This document shows, piece after piece, positions 45,111-60,212 of a stretch of 64,000 nucleotides of DNA. The stretch comes from Bolinopsis microptera (taxonomy: Eukaryota > Ctenophora > Tentaculata > Lobata > Bolinopsidae). Within the stretch, counting starts at the first letter, position 1. Every line of letters begins with the position of its first letter. Below the pieces are notes generated by a model. The model saw nothing but the letters and a program-made list of their open reading frames with translations, ran no database searches and had not been told where the DNA came from. The stretch lies in contig NC_087072.1 in the NCBI RefSeq assembly GCF_026151205.1, positions 4,946,084 to 5,010,083 on the forward strand, read 5' to 3'. The translations under genes were made by a program, and so were the position numbers.

Positions 45111-45887
45111 GGGGGGGATGCAACGTCAATTAATGTCAATTAATGTAAATAATGTCAATTATTTCAATTAATGTCAATTATGTCAGATTTTGCAAATTTT
45201 GGAATACTGGACATTAATTGTACATGATATTTTTCGTCAGAGATTATGTAGTTATAACATATTTTTAGCACTTTTAGAACGTTTATATCATCAATTTATT
45301 CACTACTTCTCACATATGGAATGTGGAAATGTGAAAAATTCAGATCATTAAACAATAAAACTAAATAATACGGTTTTCCCGAAATTTAATTTTCTTAAAT
45401 GGGCTTGGCCATCCAAATGTGGCGTGGTTCTCAACATCATCAGGAACTTAAAACCCACATTAACGAAATGCCTTCATGACAATTTATTTTTGAATAACGA
45501 AATTTTAAACAGCTAAACATTACTCCTTCATACCTAAAAAAGCCGATTCTAGATATTTTACCTGTATATGAACCAATAAAATATGGGCGTGGCGGTGGGG
45601 ACGAAGATGGAAGAGTTGGAAAGCTGAAAATTTTTGGTGGTTTTGAACCTAAGGATCAACAGATAGAAATACTCATAATTATTTAAGGACATTTTGTTTT
45701 TTTGAACCGATCTAACTTACATAGGACGTGACATATATTGACATATTTATCGAATAATGTCAATTATGTCAATTAATGTCAATTAATGTCAATTAATGTC
45801 AATTAATGTCAATTAATGTCAATTAATGTCAATGTCGTTTGGGGTTTTTATGGAATAATTGACTTAATTGGACGTTGCATCAACCCC
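45111..45887. mobile_element. hAT-like MITE 2 with TGTCAATTAA subterminal repeats, unit 1
   Basis: AGCAAAAC flanks both ends (45103-45110 and 45888-45895). The terminal repeats share TGCAACGTCAATTAATGTCA (with indels in individual copies). Just inside each end is an array of the 10-bp word TGTCAATTAA (45126-45185 and 45755-45835). Its left TSD overlaps the right TSD of MITE 1, so it landed exactly beside it. Confidence 0.75.
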
Positions 45888-46401
45888 AGCAAAACAGTCC
45901 CTAAGTGGAAAGAGTACCTACCAGGATACCTATCCAAGGAAAGGTACATCTCCAGTCCGTTAGGCAGCCTGTTTTCTTAACGGTGATATTTACAAGGTGA
46001 CCTGGGCGTTCAGAGAGAGAACGGGGTTACTGTTTTCTCCGAAAGTGCTTATCATCCCTACGCGTACAGTCTGTGTTAATTAGACAGTGTTAATTAGACA
46101 GTTAATAAGAGATGATTAATAAATTATCTCCCTGCTAAAATTAAAAAATATTTTAATTATAAATGTATGACCCTGACTACACGCCAGAGCCTACCCATTA
46201 TACAGAGTGGCCCAGAAGTAAACTGCCCATACGCGACCCTTTAATAATCACGTAATTCTTCTTAGAATTGCACAGAAATTTCAAGAGATTATAGATATGA
46301 GTCAAACTTATTATTGTTTATTCAATCTCAAACTCTGAGAGAGGGAGCGAGAAATAAAACAATTTAATATCCCCGGGGCTGCACAATTTATACACACACC
46401 T

Positions 46402-48490
46402 CACCTAAAAATAGGTTGCCATTCGTTACCGTATTGACCACCACCCGGACAAATCACACTTCTTCAGGAGCACTGCATCTCTGTGAGGAAGGCTCGTGAT
46501 CCCTTGACTTCCCCAGTTCACCATGTACCGTACTCTTCAACCACCTGGATGACTCCTTGTAGCACCATCGTTTTTAATGTTACAACTTCAACTATCAGAT
46601 AATTCCTAAAACTGTATTTTTGTTTAAAATAGTGGCACAATCATTTAAAGTATTTTAAGATGCAAACCTACCGGAACAAAGGTTCCGGCTAATAAAGCAA
46701 CATTCGAAACATTTTCATACTTAAAAAAAAAAAAAAAGATATTCTTATGAAGAAGGTAAGGTGGTCCAACTAGTCCCTTTAATCGAATGAAATCACTACC
46801 ATTATTCTTGTTGATATCTGTTGCTTGACAGAAGAAACGTTCACTATCTCCGGTCTTGGTGGTGAGTTGGAGTTTGCGTGTCTTGTCACAGTAACTACAT
46901 CAACAACCGAGCAGGATAAGAACTGTCACCACTGATACAAACGTCACAGTAGGTCTATGTCTCCTGAAATTAAGTGGAACCTGACAGCGAGCTTTAAAGA
47001 ATAGAGATACCTATGTTATAGGTGGCATTCCATTTAAATTGATGTTTCAAAAAGAAGGCTGTTCTAGGAAATTGTTATGATTAATTTAGTATCGAATCTT
47101 GAGTTTGAGTATAGAACAGTGTGGTGAAAACTCTCACGCCCACCGTTCGGTATGTACATTTCTCTTCTTCAATCTACAACAGAGGAAACTAACCTCTTCA
47201 CCGTCTGCTTCCTCGTCACTTCAGCGTTTGTTATCGTAACACTGTTAAATTCCTCGCTGTTATCAGTACCTAGCATATTTATGATATAATTGATATGGCT
47301 CAACACAAGAATTCAATATTGATATAATTACTTCTACACTAGTTCTTCATTTCATTTTCATTCGGTATGCATTTTAACATTGACTTAATTTGTTATCAAA
47401 TATTTTATCTTAGCTAGATCTAATTCAAAGCTTTTTGGTGCACACATACAATTTAACATTGAATGCATATTCACATTACCGTGATAAAGGCGCCAGTCAA
47501 CATTGGGCAGTGTTACTACCACATCAACCTCACCAACTTCAGAAACAACACGAGCATAGATACCAGGGGACAGTTCTAAAAAAAAACAGATATCCACATT
47601 TAATATATGTTGTTAGAGAGTGATAATTTTGGATTTGTGCCAATGAGACGATCAAAGGTCAGTATACAAGTGTAATTATCAACTTAATAACACCAGAATG
47701 TGTGTGTGTCTGTGTGTGTGTCTGTGTGTGTGTCTGTGTGAATTCCGAAACGGTATACAAAAAAACGGTAATAGTTACGGACTGGTTTTTTTTTTCGGTA
47801 TAGAAATGCACGACAAACTCTGGACGAAGCAATAAGCAAAATTTTATAAAAATCCGGCCGGTGTGTAGTGGTTTAAATTGATGGTTTTGTACACAAATTA
47901 TGTTACTACTAATGCCTGAGAACGAACGGCAAGATGTTACGGGGCTAGCTCTCTCTCTGCATATGTAGCGTATATTTACATGCGTATATATTACATTGGT
48001 CATATAATACTATAAAACTTATTAGGGGCGGGACGTGCTCAACGGTCTGTTTGACTGTTAGTGAGAGTTCATACTTCATAGGACAATGTAATGCATGTTC
48101 ACAAATATGATAGGCTGGTGTGGTGCATGGTGTTAAGGGTTTAATTTCTATTGATTATCATAAGAATTTATATCTTTTAAGTCATATATGTGGGATACCG
48201 GAGGGCACTCGAATGAATTGCTCGCCTAATCGGGTTTTGACTCAGCGGGTATAATTACTCTACCATTTTAACTGCGGCAGTGAAATCCCGGCCGTAGGCC
48301 GGTGTTACACTAGTAATATATATAATTAAAATAAATGTGTTTTATCGTTTACCTTGTATGTAAGATCTTCCAATGGTTTTCCAGATCAGAAATAGGAATC
48401 ATCTTTAGACTTTTCGGCTCTGGGGGATTTTGCCGAGATATTGCTCTACTTTTTTTTCTGGAATTACAATTTCTTAAGAAATCTGTATTA
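46402..48490 (-). pseudogene. RRP5/PDCD11-like exons A-D, second set
   Basis: Exon A about 48490-48355, exon B about 47578-47478, exon C about 47273-47195, exon D about 46565-46402. Exon D starts after an acceptor and encodes VLQGVIQSVEEYG, then, one base out of frame, MVNVGVKGVTAFL: the second S1 domain, as expected in RRP5 directly after the first. Every unit reads GAGTACGGTACATGGTG-type sequence at the break, which would need one more T to stay open. This is either a shared inactivating deletion or a systematic homopolymer error. Confidence 0.6.
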
Positions 48491-49229
48491 ATCAATATCC
48501 ACCAGAAAACCACGGCCAGTTTCCAGGTAAATTTTGGCGCCGGACAATTGGTTCTATCATGTGTAAATTTGTTAAGAAAAATACACGATGCTGATGAAAA
48601 TCAACAGCCCGATATCGACGAGCCAAAAATTACAAAAGAGTCTATTGAGGCATACTCAGAGTTGATTTCGGTGTTTAATATCGCTGCTTAAACTAATTAC
48701 AACTGTTTAGGATGTTCACGTTACATATTTGGTAATCTGAATAACCCACATCCACAGGCGCTACGTTGCCCAGGTTTAGGAAGTGTGATAAAAGGTGTGA
48801 TTAAAGTTGCGCGGAGTACAGCATCGAAACCAAAACTTTATCCGCAGAACGAAATATGGACTATCTTCGAGGTAATTTTACACAGGCTACACGCCATCCA
48901 ACAATTCACTGCCATTTTCCTGATAAGTATCTGTGACATTTTCAGACTCTGTAACTTTCTAAAATAATGTTAAGAAGATAGAGAACTTATTTCATTCCTT
49001 AATAGTGTTATTATATTTATGTATGGTGTTATCTTTAATTGTTGTATTTTTAAACATTTAGGCGTTAATGCAGAGTACTGCCTAGGGGTAGTGCATCCAT
49101 CAATCACTAAAACTTTCCGTATTCCTATCATTTATACGATATAATCATATTCATTTTTGTTCAGTATCATTCATATTGACCATAGCATGAGGTTCTCGAG
49201 GTTCATTCACCGGCCAGTATTAATACAAG

Positions 49230-50660
49230 TGATATAAAGACTGACTAGACTGAAGTACAGACTATGATGAACTACAGATACTGACTAAACTACAGACTAC
49301 GGACTGAACTACAAGACTACTGACTGAACTTACAGACTACTGACTGACAGTAAGAATATGACGAAGTACAGACTACTGACTGAACACAGATATGACTGAA
49401 GTCAGACTACTGACTGAAGTTACAGACTACTGGACTGAAACTACAGACTACTGACTGAACTACAGACTATGACTGACAGTACAGACTACTGACTGAAGAC
49501 CGACTACTGACTCGAAGTACAGGGACTATGACTGAACTCCAGACTACTGACTGAACTACGACTACTGACTGAACTACAGACTACTGACTGAACCACAGAC
49601 TACTGACTTGCTTGAACTACATGCTACTGACTAAACTCAGACTACTGACTGACGTACAGACTACTGACTGAACTACAGACTAATGACTGAAGTACAGACT
49701 GATGACTGAAGTACAGATACTGACTGATGTACGATACTGACTGAAGTACAGACTACTGACTGAAGTTACAGACTACTGACTGAAACGACAGACTACTGAC
49801 TGAATACAGATACTGACTGAAACTACAGACTACTGACATGAACTACAGACTACTGACTGAACTACATTGCTACTGACTAAACTACGGACTCCTGACTGAA
49901 GTACAGACTACTGACTGAAATACAGGATACTGACTGAAGTACAGATACATTATGATGAAGTCCAGACTAATGACTGAAGTACAGCTACTGACTGAACTTA
50001 CAGACTATGACTGAAGTACAGACTAACTGACTGAAGTACAGACTTTACTGACTGAAGTACGACTACTGGGACTGAAGTACAGATTCTGATGAACTACAGA
50101 CTACTGACTAAACTACAGACTACTGACTGAAACTACAGACTACTGACTGAACTACAGGACTTATGACTGAAGTAAGACTACTGACTGAAGTACAGACTAC
50201 TGACTGAACTACAGACTACTGACTGAAACTACAGACTACTGACTGAAGTACAGACTGCTGACTGGAGTACAGACTTACTGACTGAACTACAGACTACTGA
50301 CTGAACTACAGACTACTGACTGAAGTCAGACTACTGACTGAAGTCAGACTACTGACTGAAGTACCGACTACTGACTTGAACTACAGACTATGACTGAACT
50401 CCGACCTACTGACTGAAGTACGACTACTGACTGAAGTACAGACTACTGAGCTGAACTACAGACTACTGATGAATACAGGACTACTGACTGAAGTACAGAC
50501 TACTGACTGAAGTTACAGACTACTGGACGAACTACAGACTACTGACTGAACTACAGACTACTGAGCTGAACTCAGGACTATGACTGAACTACAGACCTAC
50601 TGACTGAACTACATTGCTATGACTAAACTACAGACTACTGACTGAAGTACAGACTATGAC
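49230..50660. repeat. ~19-bp minisatellite, unit 2
   Basis: The same CTACTGACTGAAGTACAGA-type repeat at the same place in the second unit, about 75 copies. It ends at the CCGTCATCAAGTG(G)AGACATA sequence that also ends the unit 3 block. Confidence 0.92.
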
Positions 50661-51307
50661 CGTCATCAAGTGGAGACATACACCCCACGGTTTAGTACCC
50701 TGACCACTCCTCATCCTCCACCACATCACCCTTTTAGTTGGTAGCAGTGTGTTCCATGGTTACATGGCAGTTCAATGTACTCAACAGGCACTGTTCTGAG
50801 AGTTGTAACACTGTTACATTAACACTGTTAATTTGCAACTTGATTTACACTGTTACCTTTACACTGTTACATTTACAATGATTTACACTGTTACATTATG
50901 TTTACAACTTCTAACCAAATATTCTAGTGGAGTAGCTACAGTAGAGAATGTGTACCTTATCACACAGTAAAACCTTAATTTAATCTACTAAAATGAACTA
51001 TAGATCATCAAGACGGTACAACTCACCTTGTTTCAGGGTTAATGAGGAGGACTCTGGCGGCTAACTTGCGTTTGCAGGGTACACCCTCAGTAACACTCTT
51101 TACTGTTGTACTTGTCCTTCAAGTGTATTAGTGTACGGAGCCTGTTAGGGATATTCAGGGTCATACGGGGATTATTTAGTTGTGAATAAAGAAACATCGC
51201 GATAAAATAACACTTAGTAAGTTTTTAAGTAAAAACAAGTATATATATTTAATAGCCAGGAAGAAGAAATATCTCCATGGACATAGTAAGAATAACGCTC
51301 TCTAGCA

Positions 51308-52222
51308 TAGGAACTGACCGGATATCCGGCTGAATCGGTTTTCCGCCGGATATTCGGCTTTAATCTCCGTTCCGGTTCGGGTTTTCGTCCGGTTTCCAAA
51401 ATTTGGCGGATATTCACAGGACATTTCTTTTTTAAGTGTTCCTAAAATGTATTTAATATTTCTGTCAAAATTTTACTAAGGGGCATCTAAGTCCATTGCT
51501 TCTGTGACCGGTAATCCACGCCCTCACATGTCGCATGTTATCTGTCAGCGAATGTTCAAGACCCGTTGATGTGAATTTTTGAGTGGGTTTTAGAGTCAAA
51601 ACAGCTACCATTTATGCTTTACTTTAGGCATTTCAACAGAGCCCAGCGGGTCCCTGCTTTATTGTGGTAAACAAACCCGTGGCTTAATCTCCCCTTACAT
51701 GTCAGGATTAAACAAAGGCCATCATGCCATTAAAAACCTTTGGGACATTATCCCGGTTATTTTGACGCCACGAACTTATAAGAGCTGCACTGGCTGCTGG
51801 ATCTTTGGGCTTTACTACTGAAGCAATCTTGTACATTTGTGCTAGGCAAGGCGCAGTGATTCTTGCAATGGTTTGATTTTATTCCAACTCGTTTCTAGCT
51901 CTGTCATACAGCAGATCAATCAGTGACTCTGCATGCTGCACAACTTAATCAACAAGTGACTGCTGCTCACAGGCAGAAGTTGGTTGAAATTTGAATAGGG
52001 CGTGACACAGTTAGTCGTGACTGTAAGCACTATCTCATTGTGTCCACATGGCTTTTATATTCATAATTATTGATAAAAACCCACAATCAAGGCTTAATCT
52101 AATTTTCCGAGCAGCCTTAAATATCTTCTTCTTAATACCCGGTTCCGGCCCGAAAATGCGACAAACCGGAATATCCGGTCTTTTCTGGTCGGCAGCCACA
52201 AACCTTTAGACGTCGGTTCCTA
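51308..52222. mobile_element. hAT-like MITE 1, unit 2, with 8-bp TSD
   Basis: CTCTAGCA stands on both sides (51300-51307 and 52223-52230). Terminal repeats TAGGAACTGACCGG and, inverted, TAGGAACCGACG. Eight-base TSD plus subterminal CGG-rich repeats are hAT traits; about 915 bp with no ORF. Confidence 0.75.
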
Positions 52223-52233
52223 CTCTAGCAAAC

Positions 52234-53024
52234 GGGGGAATGCAACGTCAATAATGTCAATTAATGTCAAATTAATGTCAATTATGTCAATTAATGTCAA
52301 TTAATTTTCTGTTTTGCAAAATTTGGATCTGACATTATTGGACATGATATTTTTCGACCTGGATTCTGTAGGTTACCATATTTATTTTTAGCACTTTTAG
52401 AACGTTTATATCATCAATGTATTCACTACTATCACATATGGAAAGGTGAAATGTGAAAAAAATTCAGATCATTAAACAATAAAAACTAAAATAATACGGG
52501 TTTCCCGAAATTAAGATTTTCTTAAATGGGCCTTGCCATACAAGCGGGCGTGGGTTCTCACCTTCATCAAGACTTCAAAACCCACATTAAACCGAAATGC
52601 CTTCATGACATTTATTTTTGAATAACGAATTTTAAACAGCTAAACATTACTCCTTCATACTAAAAAAAAAAAAAGCCGATTCTAGATATTTTACCTGGTA
52701 TAAGAAACCAATAAAAAATATTGGGCGTGGCCGGTGGGACCGAAGATGGAAGAGTTGGAAGCTGAAAAATTTTTTTGGTAGGTCTTTGAACCTAAGGATC
52801 AACAAGATAAGAACATACTCATAATTATTTAAGGACATTTTGTTTTTTTGACCCGATCTACTAAACATAGACGTGAATATATTGAATATTTATCGATAAT
52901 GTTCAATTAATGTCATTAATGTCAATTATGTCAATTAATGTCAATTAATGTCAATTAATGTCAATAATGTCATGTCAGTTTGGGGTTTTATGGAATACTG
53001 ACATTAATGAGTTGCATCAACCCC
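52234..53024. mobile_element. hAT-like MITE 2, unit 2
   Basis: Same element; the right flank AGCAAAAC follows at 53025-53032. TGTCAATTAA arrays at about 52245-52305 and 52900-52975. Confidence 0.7.
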
Positions 53025-53524
53025 AGCAAAACAGTCCCTAAGTGGAAAGAGTACCTACAGGATACCCCCATAGGGAAGGTACATCTCAGTCGTTAGCAGC
53101 CTGTTTCGTAACGGTGTATTAACAAGGTGACTGGCGTCAGAGAAGAGAAAGTGGGTTACTGTTTTCTCCGAAAGTGCTTTCCATCCCTACGCCGTACAGT
53201 CCTGTGTTAATTAGACTGTGTTAATTAGACAGTTAATAAGAGTCGATTAATAATTTATCTCCCTGCTAAAATTTTAAACTATTTTAATTATAAATGTATG
53301 CACCTGACTACACTGCCAGAGCTACCCACATTATACAGGTGGCCCAGAAGTAACTGCCCATACGCGACCCTTTCATACTCACGTAATTCTTCTTAGAATT
53401 GCACAGAAATTTCAGAGATTATAGATATGAGTTTCATAATTTTATTGTATTTTCAATCTCAAACTCTGGAGAGAGAGAATAAAAACAATGGATATAATCC
53501 CCCGGGGCTGCACCATTTATAAAC

Positions 53525-55620
53525 ACACCTCACCTAAAATAAGGTTTAGCCATCGGTTACCGTATTGACACACCCCGACAATATCAACACTTCTTTCAGG
53601 AGCACTGCCCTCTTGTGGAGGAAGGCTGTTACTCCCTTGATCCCACGTTCACAGTACCCGTACCTCTTCAACACTCTGGAATGACTCCTTGTAGCACCTG
53701 TTTTTTTTAATGTTTACACTTCAACTATCAGATAATCCTAAAACTGTATTTTTGTTTAAAGAGTGGCACAATCATTTAGTATTTTAGATGAAAACCTACG
53801 GAAATAAGGTTCCGGCTAATAAAGCAGCATTGAAACATTTCATACTAAAAAAGATATTCTTATGAAGAGGTAAGGTGGTCACTAGTCCTTTAAAATCGGA
53901 ATGAATCACATACCATAAGTCTTGTTGATATCCTGTTGCTGACAGAAACGTTCACTATCTCGGTTTGGGTGGTGAGGTGAGTATTGCGGTCTTGTCAACA
54001 GTAACTACATCAACAACCGAGCAGGATAAGAAACTGTCCCACTGATTACAAGTCACAGAGGTCTAGATTCCTGAATTAAGTGGAGGAACTTACAGGAGCT
54101 TAAAGAATAGAGATTACTATGTTATAGTTGGCTTACAATAAAATTGATGTTCAAAGAAGGCTGTTAGAAATTGTTATGATTAATTTAGTATCGAATCTCT
54201 GAGTTTGAGTATAGAACAGTGTGGTGAACTCTCACGCCACCGTTCTGTAAGTACATTTCTCTTCTTCCAAATCTACAACAGAGGAAATACCTCTTCACCT
54301 TCTCTTCCTCGTCCCTCAAGCGTTGTTCTGATAACATGTTAATTCCTCGCTGATATCAGTACCTAGCATATTATGATAAGAATTAGATATGGCTCAACCA
54401 CAAGAATTCAATATTGATATAAATTACTTCTACATCTAGTTTCTTCATTCATTTTTTCATTCGGTATGATTTAACATTGCACTTAATTGTTATCAAAATA
54501 TTTTATCTTAGCGCTAGTATCCTAATTCCAAAGCTTATTTGGTGCCCTCAAGACATACAATTTAAATAGAAATGCACTTATTCACATTACCTCTGATAAA
54601 GCCCCCCAGTAATCCATTGGGGAGGTTCACTACCACATCACTCACAACTTCAGAAACACCGAGCATCAGCATACCAGGGGAACAGTTTCTAAAAACAGAC
54701 TATCCACATTAATATGTTGTTATAGAGAGTGATATTTTGGATTTGTGCCAATGAGGACCGATACAAAGGTCAGGCATAGCAAGTGTATTTCAAATTTAAT
54801 AACACCAGGTATGTTGTGTGTGTCTGTGTGGGTGTCTGTGTGTGTGTCTGTGTGTAATTCGAACGGTTATACAAAAAAAAAGTGTAATGTTACGGACTGG
54901 TTTTTTTCGGTATAGTGCCGACAAACTTGACGCAGCCATCCGCAACTTTTATTAACAACATCGGCAGGTGGTAAGTGGTTTAATCGATGGTTTTGTTTCA
55001 CAAAAATATGGTTACATAAAATGGCTTGAGATGAACGGCAAGAGTTACGGGGCTAGCTCTCTCTCTGCATATGTAGGTATTTATTAATGGCGTATATATT
55101 ACATGGTCATATAATACTATCAACTTATTAGGGGAGGGAGAGCAGTGCTCAAACGGTTCTGTTTGGACTGTAGGCGAGTTCATACTTTCATACGGCAATG
55201 TAATGCAGTTCACAAATATGATAGGCTGTGTGGTTGCATGCGTGTTAGGGTTAATATCTGATGATATTCATTAAGAATTACTATCTTTTAAGCATACTAT
55301 TGGATACGAGAGGGCACTCCGAATAGAATGCTCGGCCTAATCCGGGTTTTGGACTAGCGGGTATTACTCCCTACCTTTTTACTGCGGCAGTTAATCCGGC
55401 CGTAGCCGGGTTACACTAGTGAATATTATCTAATTAAAACAATAACAGTCCCCCCCCCCCCCCCCCACCCCCCCCTTCTGTTTATCGTTTTACCTTGTAT
55501 GTCAGATCTTCAACGGGTTTTCCCAGATCAGAAATAGAATCATCTTTAGACTTTTTGGCTAAGGATTTCTTCCGAGAATATTATGCTCTACTTTTTCTTT
55601 CTTGAAAATACAATTTTTTA
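53525..55620 (-). pseudogene. RRP5/PDCD11-like exons A-D, third set
   Basis: Exon A about 55620-55497, B about 54690-54590, C about 54368-54290, D about 53697-53525. Same content as the second set. A C-rich run at 55448-55476 stands just downstream of exon A's donor in this unit only. Many indels make a protein reading impossible from this copy alone. Confidence 0.55.
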
Positions 55621-56394
55621 AAGAATTCTGTATTTAATCTATATCCACCCTCAGCAACCACGGCCAGCTTTCAGGTAAAAATTTTGGCGCGGACAATTGG
55701 TTCTACTCATGTGGTAAATTTGAAGAAAAATACACGATGCTGAATGAAAATCAACAGCCAGATATCGACGAGCAAAATTTACAAAGAGTCTATCTGAGGC
55801 ATACTCAGGAGTTGATTTCGGAGGTTTAATATCGTGCTTAAAACAATTACAAACTGTTAGATGTTCACGTGACATATTTGGTAATCAGAATACCCACACT
55901 CACAGTCGCTACGTTGCCCCAGGTTTAGGAAGTGTGATAAAAGGTGTGATTAAAGTTTGCGGGAAGTACAGCAACGAAACACAAAACTTTATCGCAGAAA
56001 CGAATAGACTATCTTCGAGGTATTTTACAATGCTACACGCCATCCAACAATTTTCACTGCCATTTTCAGATAAGATAATCTGTGAATTCTTTCAGGGACT
56101 CTGTTATTACTGTTCTAAATTAATGTAAGGATAAGAATCATTTTCAATCCCTAATAGTGTTATTATATTTATGTATGTGTGTATATCTTTAAATTGATTG
56201 TAATTAAACATTTTAAGGCGTTAATGGCAGAGTACTGCCTCGGGGTAGTGCAATCCATCAATAACTGAAACTTTCGTTGTCTCTATTCATTTATACGATA
56301 TAATATATTCATTTTTTGTTCATTTTATCATTCATATTGACTCATAGCATGAGGTCTCGAGGTTCTACACGGAAGTATTAATCAAGTGATATAA

Positions 56395-57817
56395 AGACTC
56401 TGACTATACTGAAGTACAGACTACATGACTGAATACAGGACTACTGACTAAACTACAGACTATGACTGAACTACAGACTACTGACTGAACTAAGACTATG
56501 ACTGAAAGTACAGACTACTGACTGAAGTACAGACTAATGCTGAACTACAGCTATGACTGAAGTACAGACTACCTGACTTGAAGTACAGGGACTACCGACA
56601 TGGAACTATGACTACTGACTGACCACTACAGATACTGTACTGACGTACAGTTACTGACTGAAGTACAGACTACTGACTGAAGTACAGACTACTGACTTGA
56701 AATACAGGACTACTGATGACCTACAGACCTACTGACTGAACTAAGACTACTGACTGAACTACAGACTATGATGAACTTACATGCTATGACTAAAACTACA
56801 GACTTACTGACTGAAGTACAGAATACTGCAGAACTACAGACTACAGATGAAAGTACAGACTTACTGACTGACGTACAGACTACGATGAAGTACAGACTTC
56901 TGACTGAAGTCCAGACTAACTGATGAAGTACAGGACTACTGACTGAACTACAGACTACTGACTGAACTACGACTACTGACTGAACTACAGATATGATGAA
57001 CTACGCTATGACTGAACTAATGCTACGACTAAAACTACAGACTACTGACTGAAGTAAGACTATGACTGAACTACAGGACTACTGACTGAAGTCAGGACTT
57101 ACTGACTCGAAGTACAGGACTTTACTGATGAAGTACAGACTACTGACTGAACTACAGACGTACTACTGAAATGTACAGACTACTGACTGAAGTACAGACT
57201 ATGACTGAGTACAGGACTACTGACTGAAGTACAGACTACTGACTGAACTACAGACTACTGGACTAAACTACAGACTACTGACTGAACTACAGGACTACTG
57301 ACTGTACTAAGACTACTGCTAAGTCAGACTACTGACTGACAGTACAGACTACTGACTGAATACAGACTACTGACTGAACTACCAGATATGACTGAAGTAC
57401 AGACTACTGACTTGAGTACCGGACTACTGACTGGACTCCAGACTACTGACTGAACTACAGACTACTGAACTGAAAGTACAGGACTACTGACTGAAGTACG
57501 GACTACTGACTGAAGTACAGGACTACTGAATGAACTACAGAATAACTGACTGAAACTACAGACTACTGACTGAAGTACAGACTACTGGACTGAAGTACAG
57601 ATACTGACCTGAATACTGACTACTGACTGAACTTACAGACTACTGACTGAAGTACAGATATGACTGAAGTACCAGACTACTGACTGATACAGACTACTGA
57701 CTGGAACTACTGACTACTGACTGAAACTACAGGACTACTGACTGAACTACAGACTACTGACTGAATACATGCTACTGACTAAAACGTACGACTACTGACT
57801 GAAGTACAGACTACTGC
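56395..57817. repeat. ~19-bp minisatellite, unit 3
   Basis: Third block of the repeat, about 75 copies; borders are as in unit 2. Confidence 0.92.
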
Positions 57818-58474
57818 CGTCATCAAGTGAGACATACACCCCAGTTTAGTACCTGAACCACCTCCACATCCTCCTCCACATCCCCTTTCTTTAGTTGGAG
57901 AGGGTGTTTCCATGGTTACATGGCAGTTCAATGTACTCAACGCACTGTCTGAGAGTTTGTAACACTGTTACATTAACACTGTTACATTATGCAATGATTT
58001 TACATGTTACATTTCATGTTTAACATTTACAATGATTTTACACTGTATACATTATGTTTACAACTTCTCTAACCAAATATTCTAGTAGAGTTGTCAGTAG
58101 AGAATTGTGTACCTTATCACACGTAAATTCCTTAATTTAATCTACTTAAAATGTAACCTATAGCATCATCACAGACAGGGTACAACTCACCTTTTTTCAG
58201 GGTTATGAGAGGGACTCTTGGCGGCTAACTTGCGTTTAGGAGGGTACCCTCCAGTACACTCTTACTGTTGTACATTCCTTCAGATGTATTAGGTGTACGG
58301 AGCCTGCTTAGGGATATTCAGGGTCAAACGGGGATTATTTAGTTGTGAAAATACAAGAAACATCGCGATAAAATACACATAGTAAGTTTTATAGTAAACA
58401 AGTAAATATATTTAATAGCCAGAAGAAGAATATCTCCATGGGACCATAGCTAGAAACTAAAGCTCCTCTACGCA

Positions 58475-59412
58475 TAGGAACTGACCGGATATCGGCTGAA
58501 TCCGGTTCAGCCGGATATTCGGCTTTAATCTCCGGGTTCGGTTCGGTTTCGGTCCGGTTTTTCAAAACTTTGGCCGGTATTCAACAGGGACATTTCTTTT
58601 TTAGTGTTCTAAAAAATGTATAATTTTTCTTGTCAAAATTCTTACTAAGGGCATCCAGCTCCATTGCTCTCAGTGCGACCGGTAAATTCCCGCCTCACGG
58701 TTCGCTGTTAATTGTCAGCGACTGTTCAAGACCCGTTGATGTGAGATTTTTGAGTGGGGTTAGAGTCAAAACAGCTACCCATTTCTGCTTTACTTATGAG
58801 CATTTCAGCAGTGCCCAGGAGGGTCCTGCTTTATTGTGGTAAACAAACCGTTGCTAACTCCCCTTACATGTCAAGGATTAAAACAAAGACCATTTCATGC
58901 CATTAAAAACTTTGGACATTATCTTCGGTTATTATTGACGCCACGAACTTCGAAATCTTATAAGAGCTGCATGGCTGCTGATCTGCGGGCTTTACTTACT
59001 GAAGAATTTGTACATTTGTGCTAGGCAAGGCGCAGTGAATTCTTGCAATGTTTTGATTTTATTCCAACTCGTTTCTAGCTTCTGCTCATACAGCAGATCA
59101 TTCAGTGGTCTCTGCACTGCTTCGCACAACATATCCAACAAGTGACTGCGATCACAGCGCTAGAGAAAGAAGTTTGGTTGAAAATTTGAAATAGGGCGTG
59201 AAACACAGTTAGTCGGACTGTAAGCACTTTCTCATTGTCGTCCACATGGCTTTTAATTATTATAATTGATAAAACCACATCAAGGATTAATCTCAATTTT
59301 CCCGGCAGCCTTATATATCTTCTTTTATTACCCGGTTCGGCCCGGAATAATGCGACAAACGAATATCGTCTTCGTTCGGTCCGGCAGCAAAACCTTAGAC
59401 CGGTCGTTCCTA
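58475..59412. mobile_element. hAT-like MITE 1, unit 3
   Basis: Same element at the homologous position, ending at TTCCTA before CTCTAGCA (59413-59420). Small indels only. Confidence 0.7.
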
Positions 59413-59424
59413 CTCTAGCAAAAC

Positions 59425-60212
59425 GGGGGGAATGCAACGTCAATTAAGTCAATATTAATGTCAATTAATGTCATTTAATGTCAATTAATGTCAATTAATG
59501 TCAGTTTTGCAAAATTTGTGGAATTACTGACCACTTAATTGACCATGATATTTTTCGACCAGAGATTATGTAGTTCTACCATTTATTTTTAGCCACTGTT
59601 TTAGAACGTTTTTATCATCATTTTATTCACTTACTATCACATTTGAAATGGAAATGAGAAAAAATTAGATCAATAAACAAAACTAAAATAATACGGTTTC
59701 CCGAAATTTAATTTTCTTAAATGGGCCTTGGCCATCCATAGGGCGTGGTTCTCACATCATCAGAACTTAACCCACATTACAACGAAATGCCTTCATGACA
59801 TTTATTTTTGAATAACGAATTTTAACACGCTAACATTACTCCTTTCCTACTAAAAAAGCGATTTAGATCTATTACTGTATAAGAACCAATAAAATATGGG
59901 GCGTGGCGGTGGGGACCGAAGATGCGAAGAGTGAAGCTGAAATTTTTTTGGTGGTCTTTGGTAACCTAAGGATCAACAGATAAGAACATACTCTTATTAT
60001 TTAAGGACATTTTGTTTTTTTTGAACCGATATCTAACTTACATAGGACGTTGAATATCTTGAATATTTATCGAATAATGTCACTTAATGTCAATTAATGT
60101 CAATTAATGTCAATGAATGGTCAATAAATGTTCAATTAATGTCAATTAAGGTCAATGTCAGTTTGGGGTTTTTATGGGAATACTGACATTAAATTGACGT
60201 TGCATCACCCCC
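59425..60212. mobile_element. hAT-like MITE 2, unit 3
   Basis: Same element at the homologous position, with TGTCAATTAA arrays at about 59445-59505 and 60075-60160 and the AGCAAAC(A)-type flank on the right. Confidence 0.7.
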
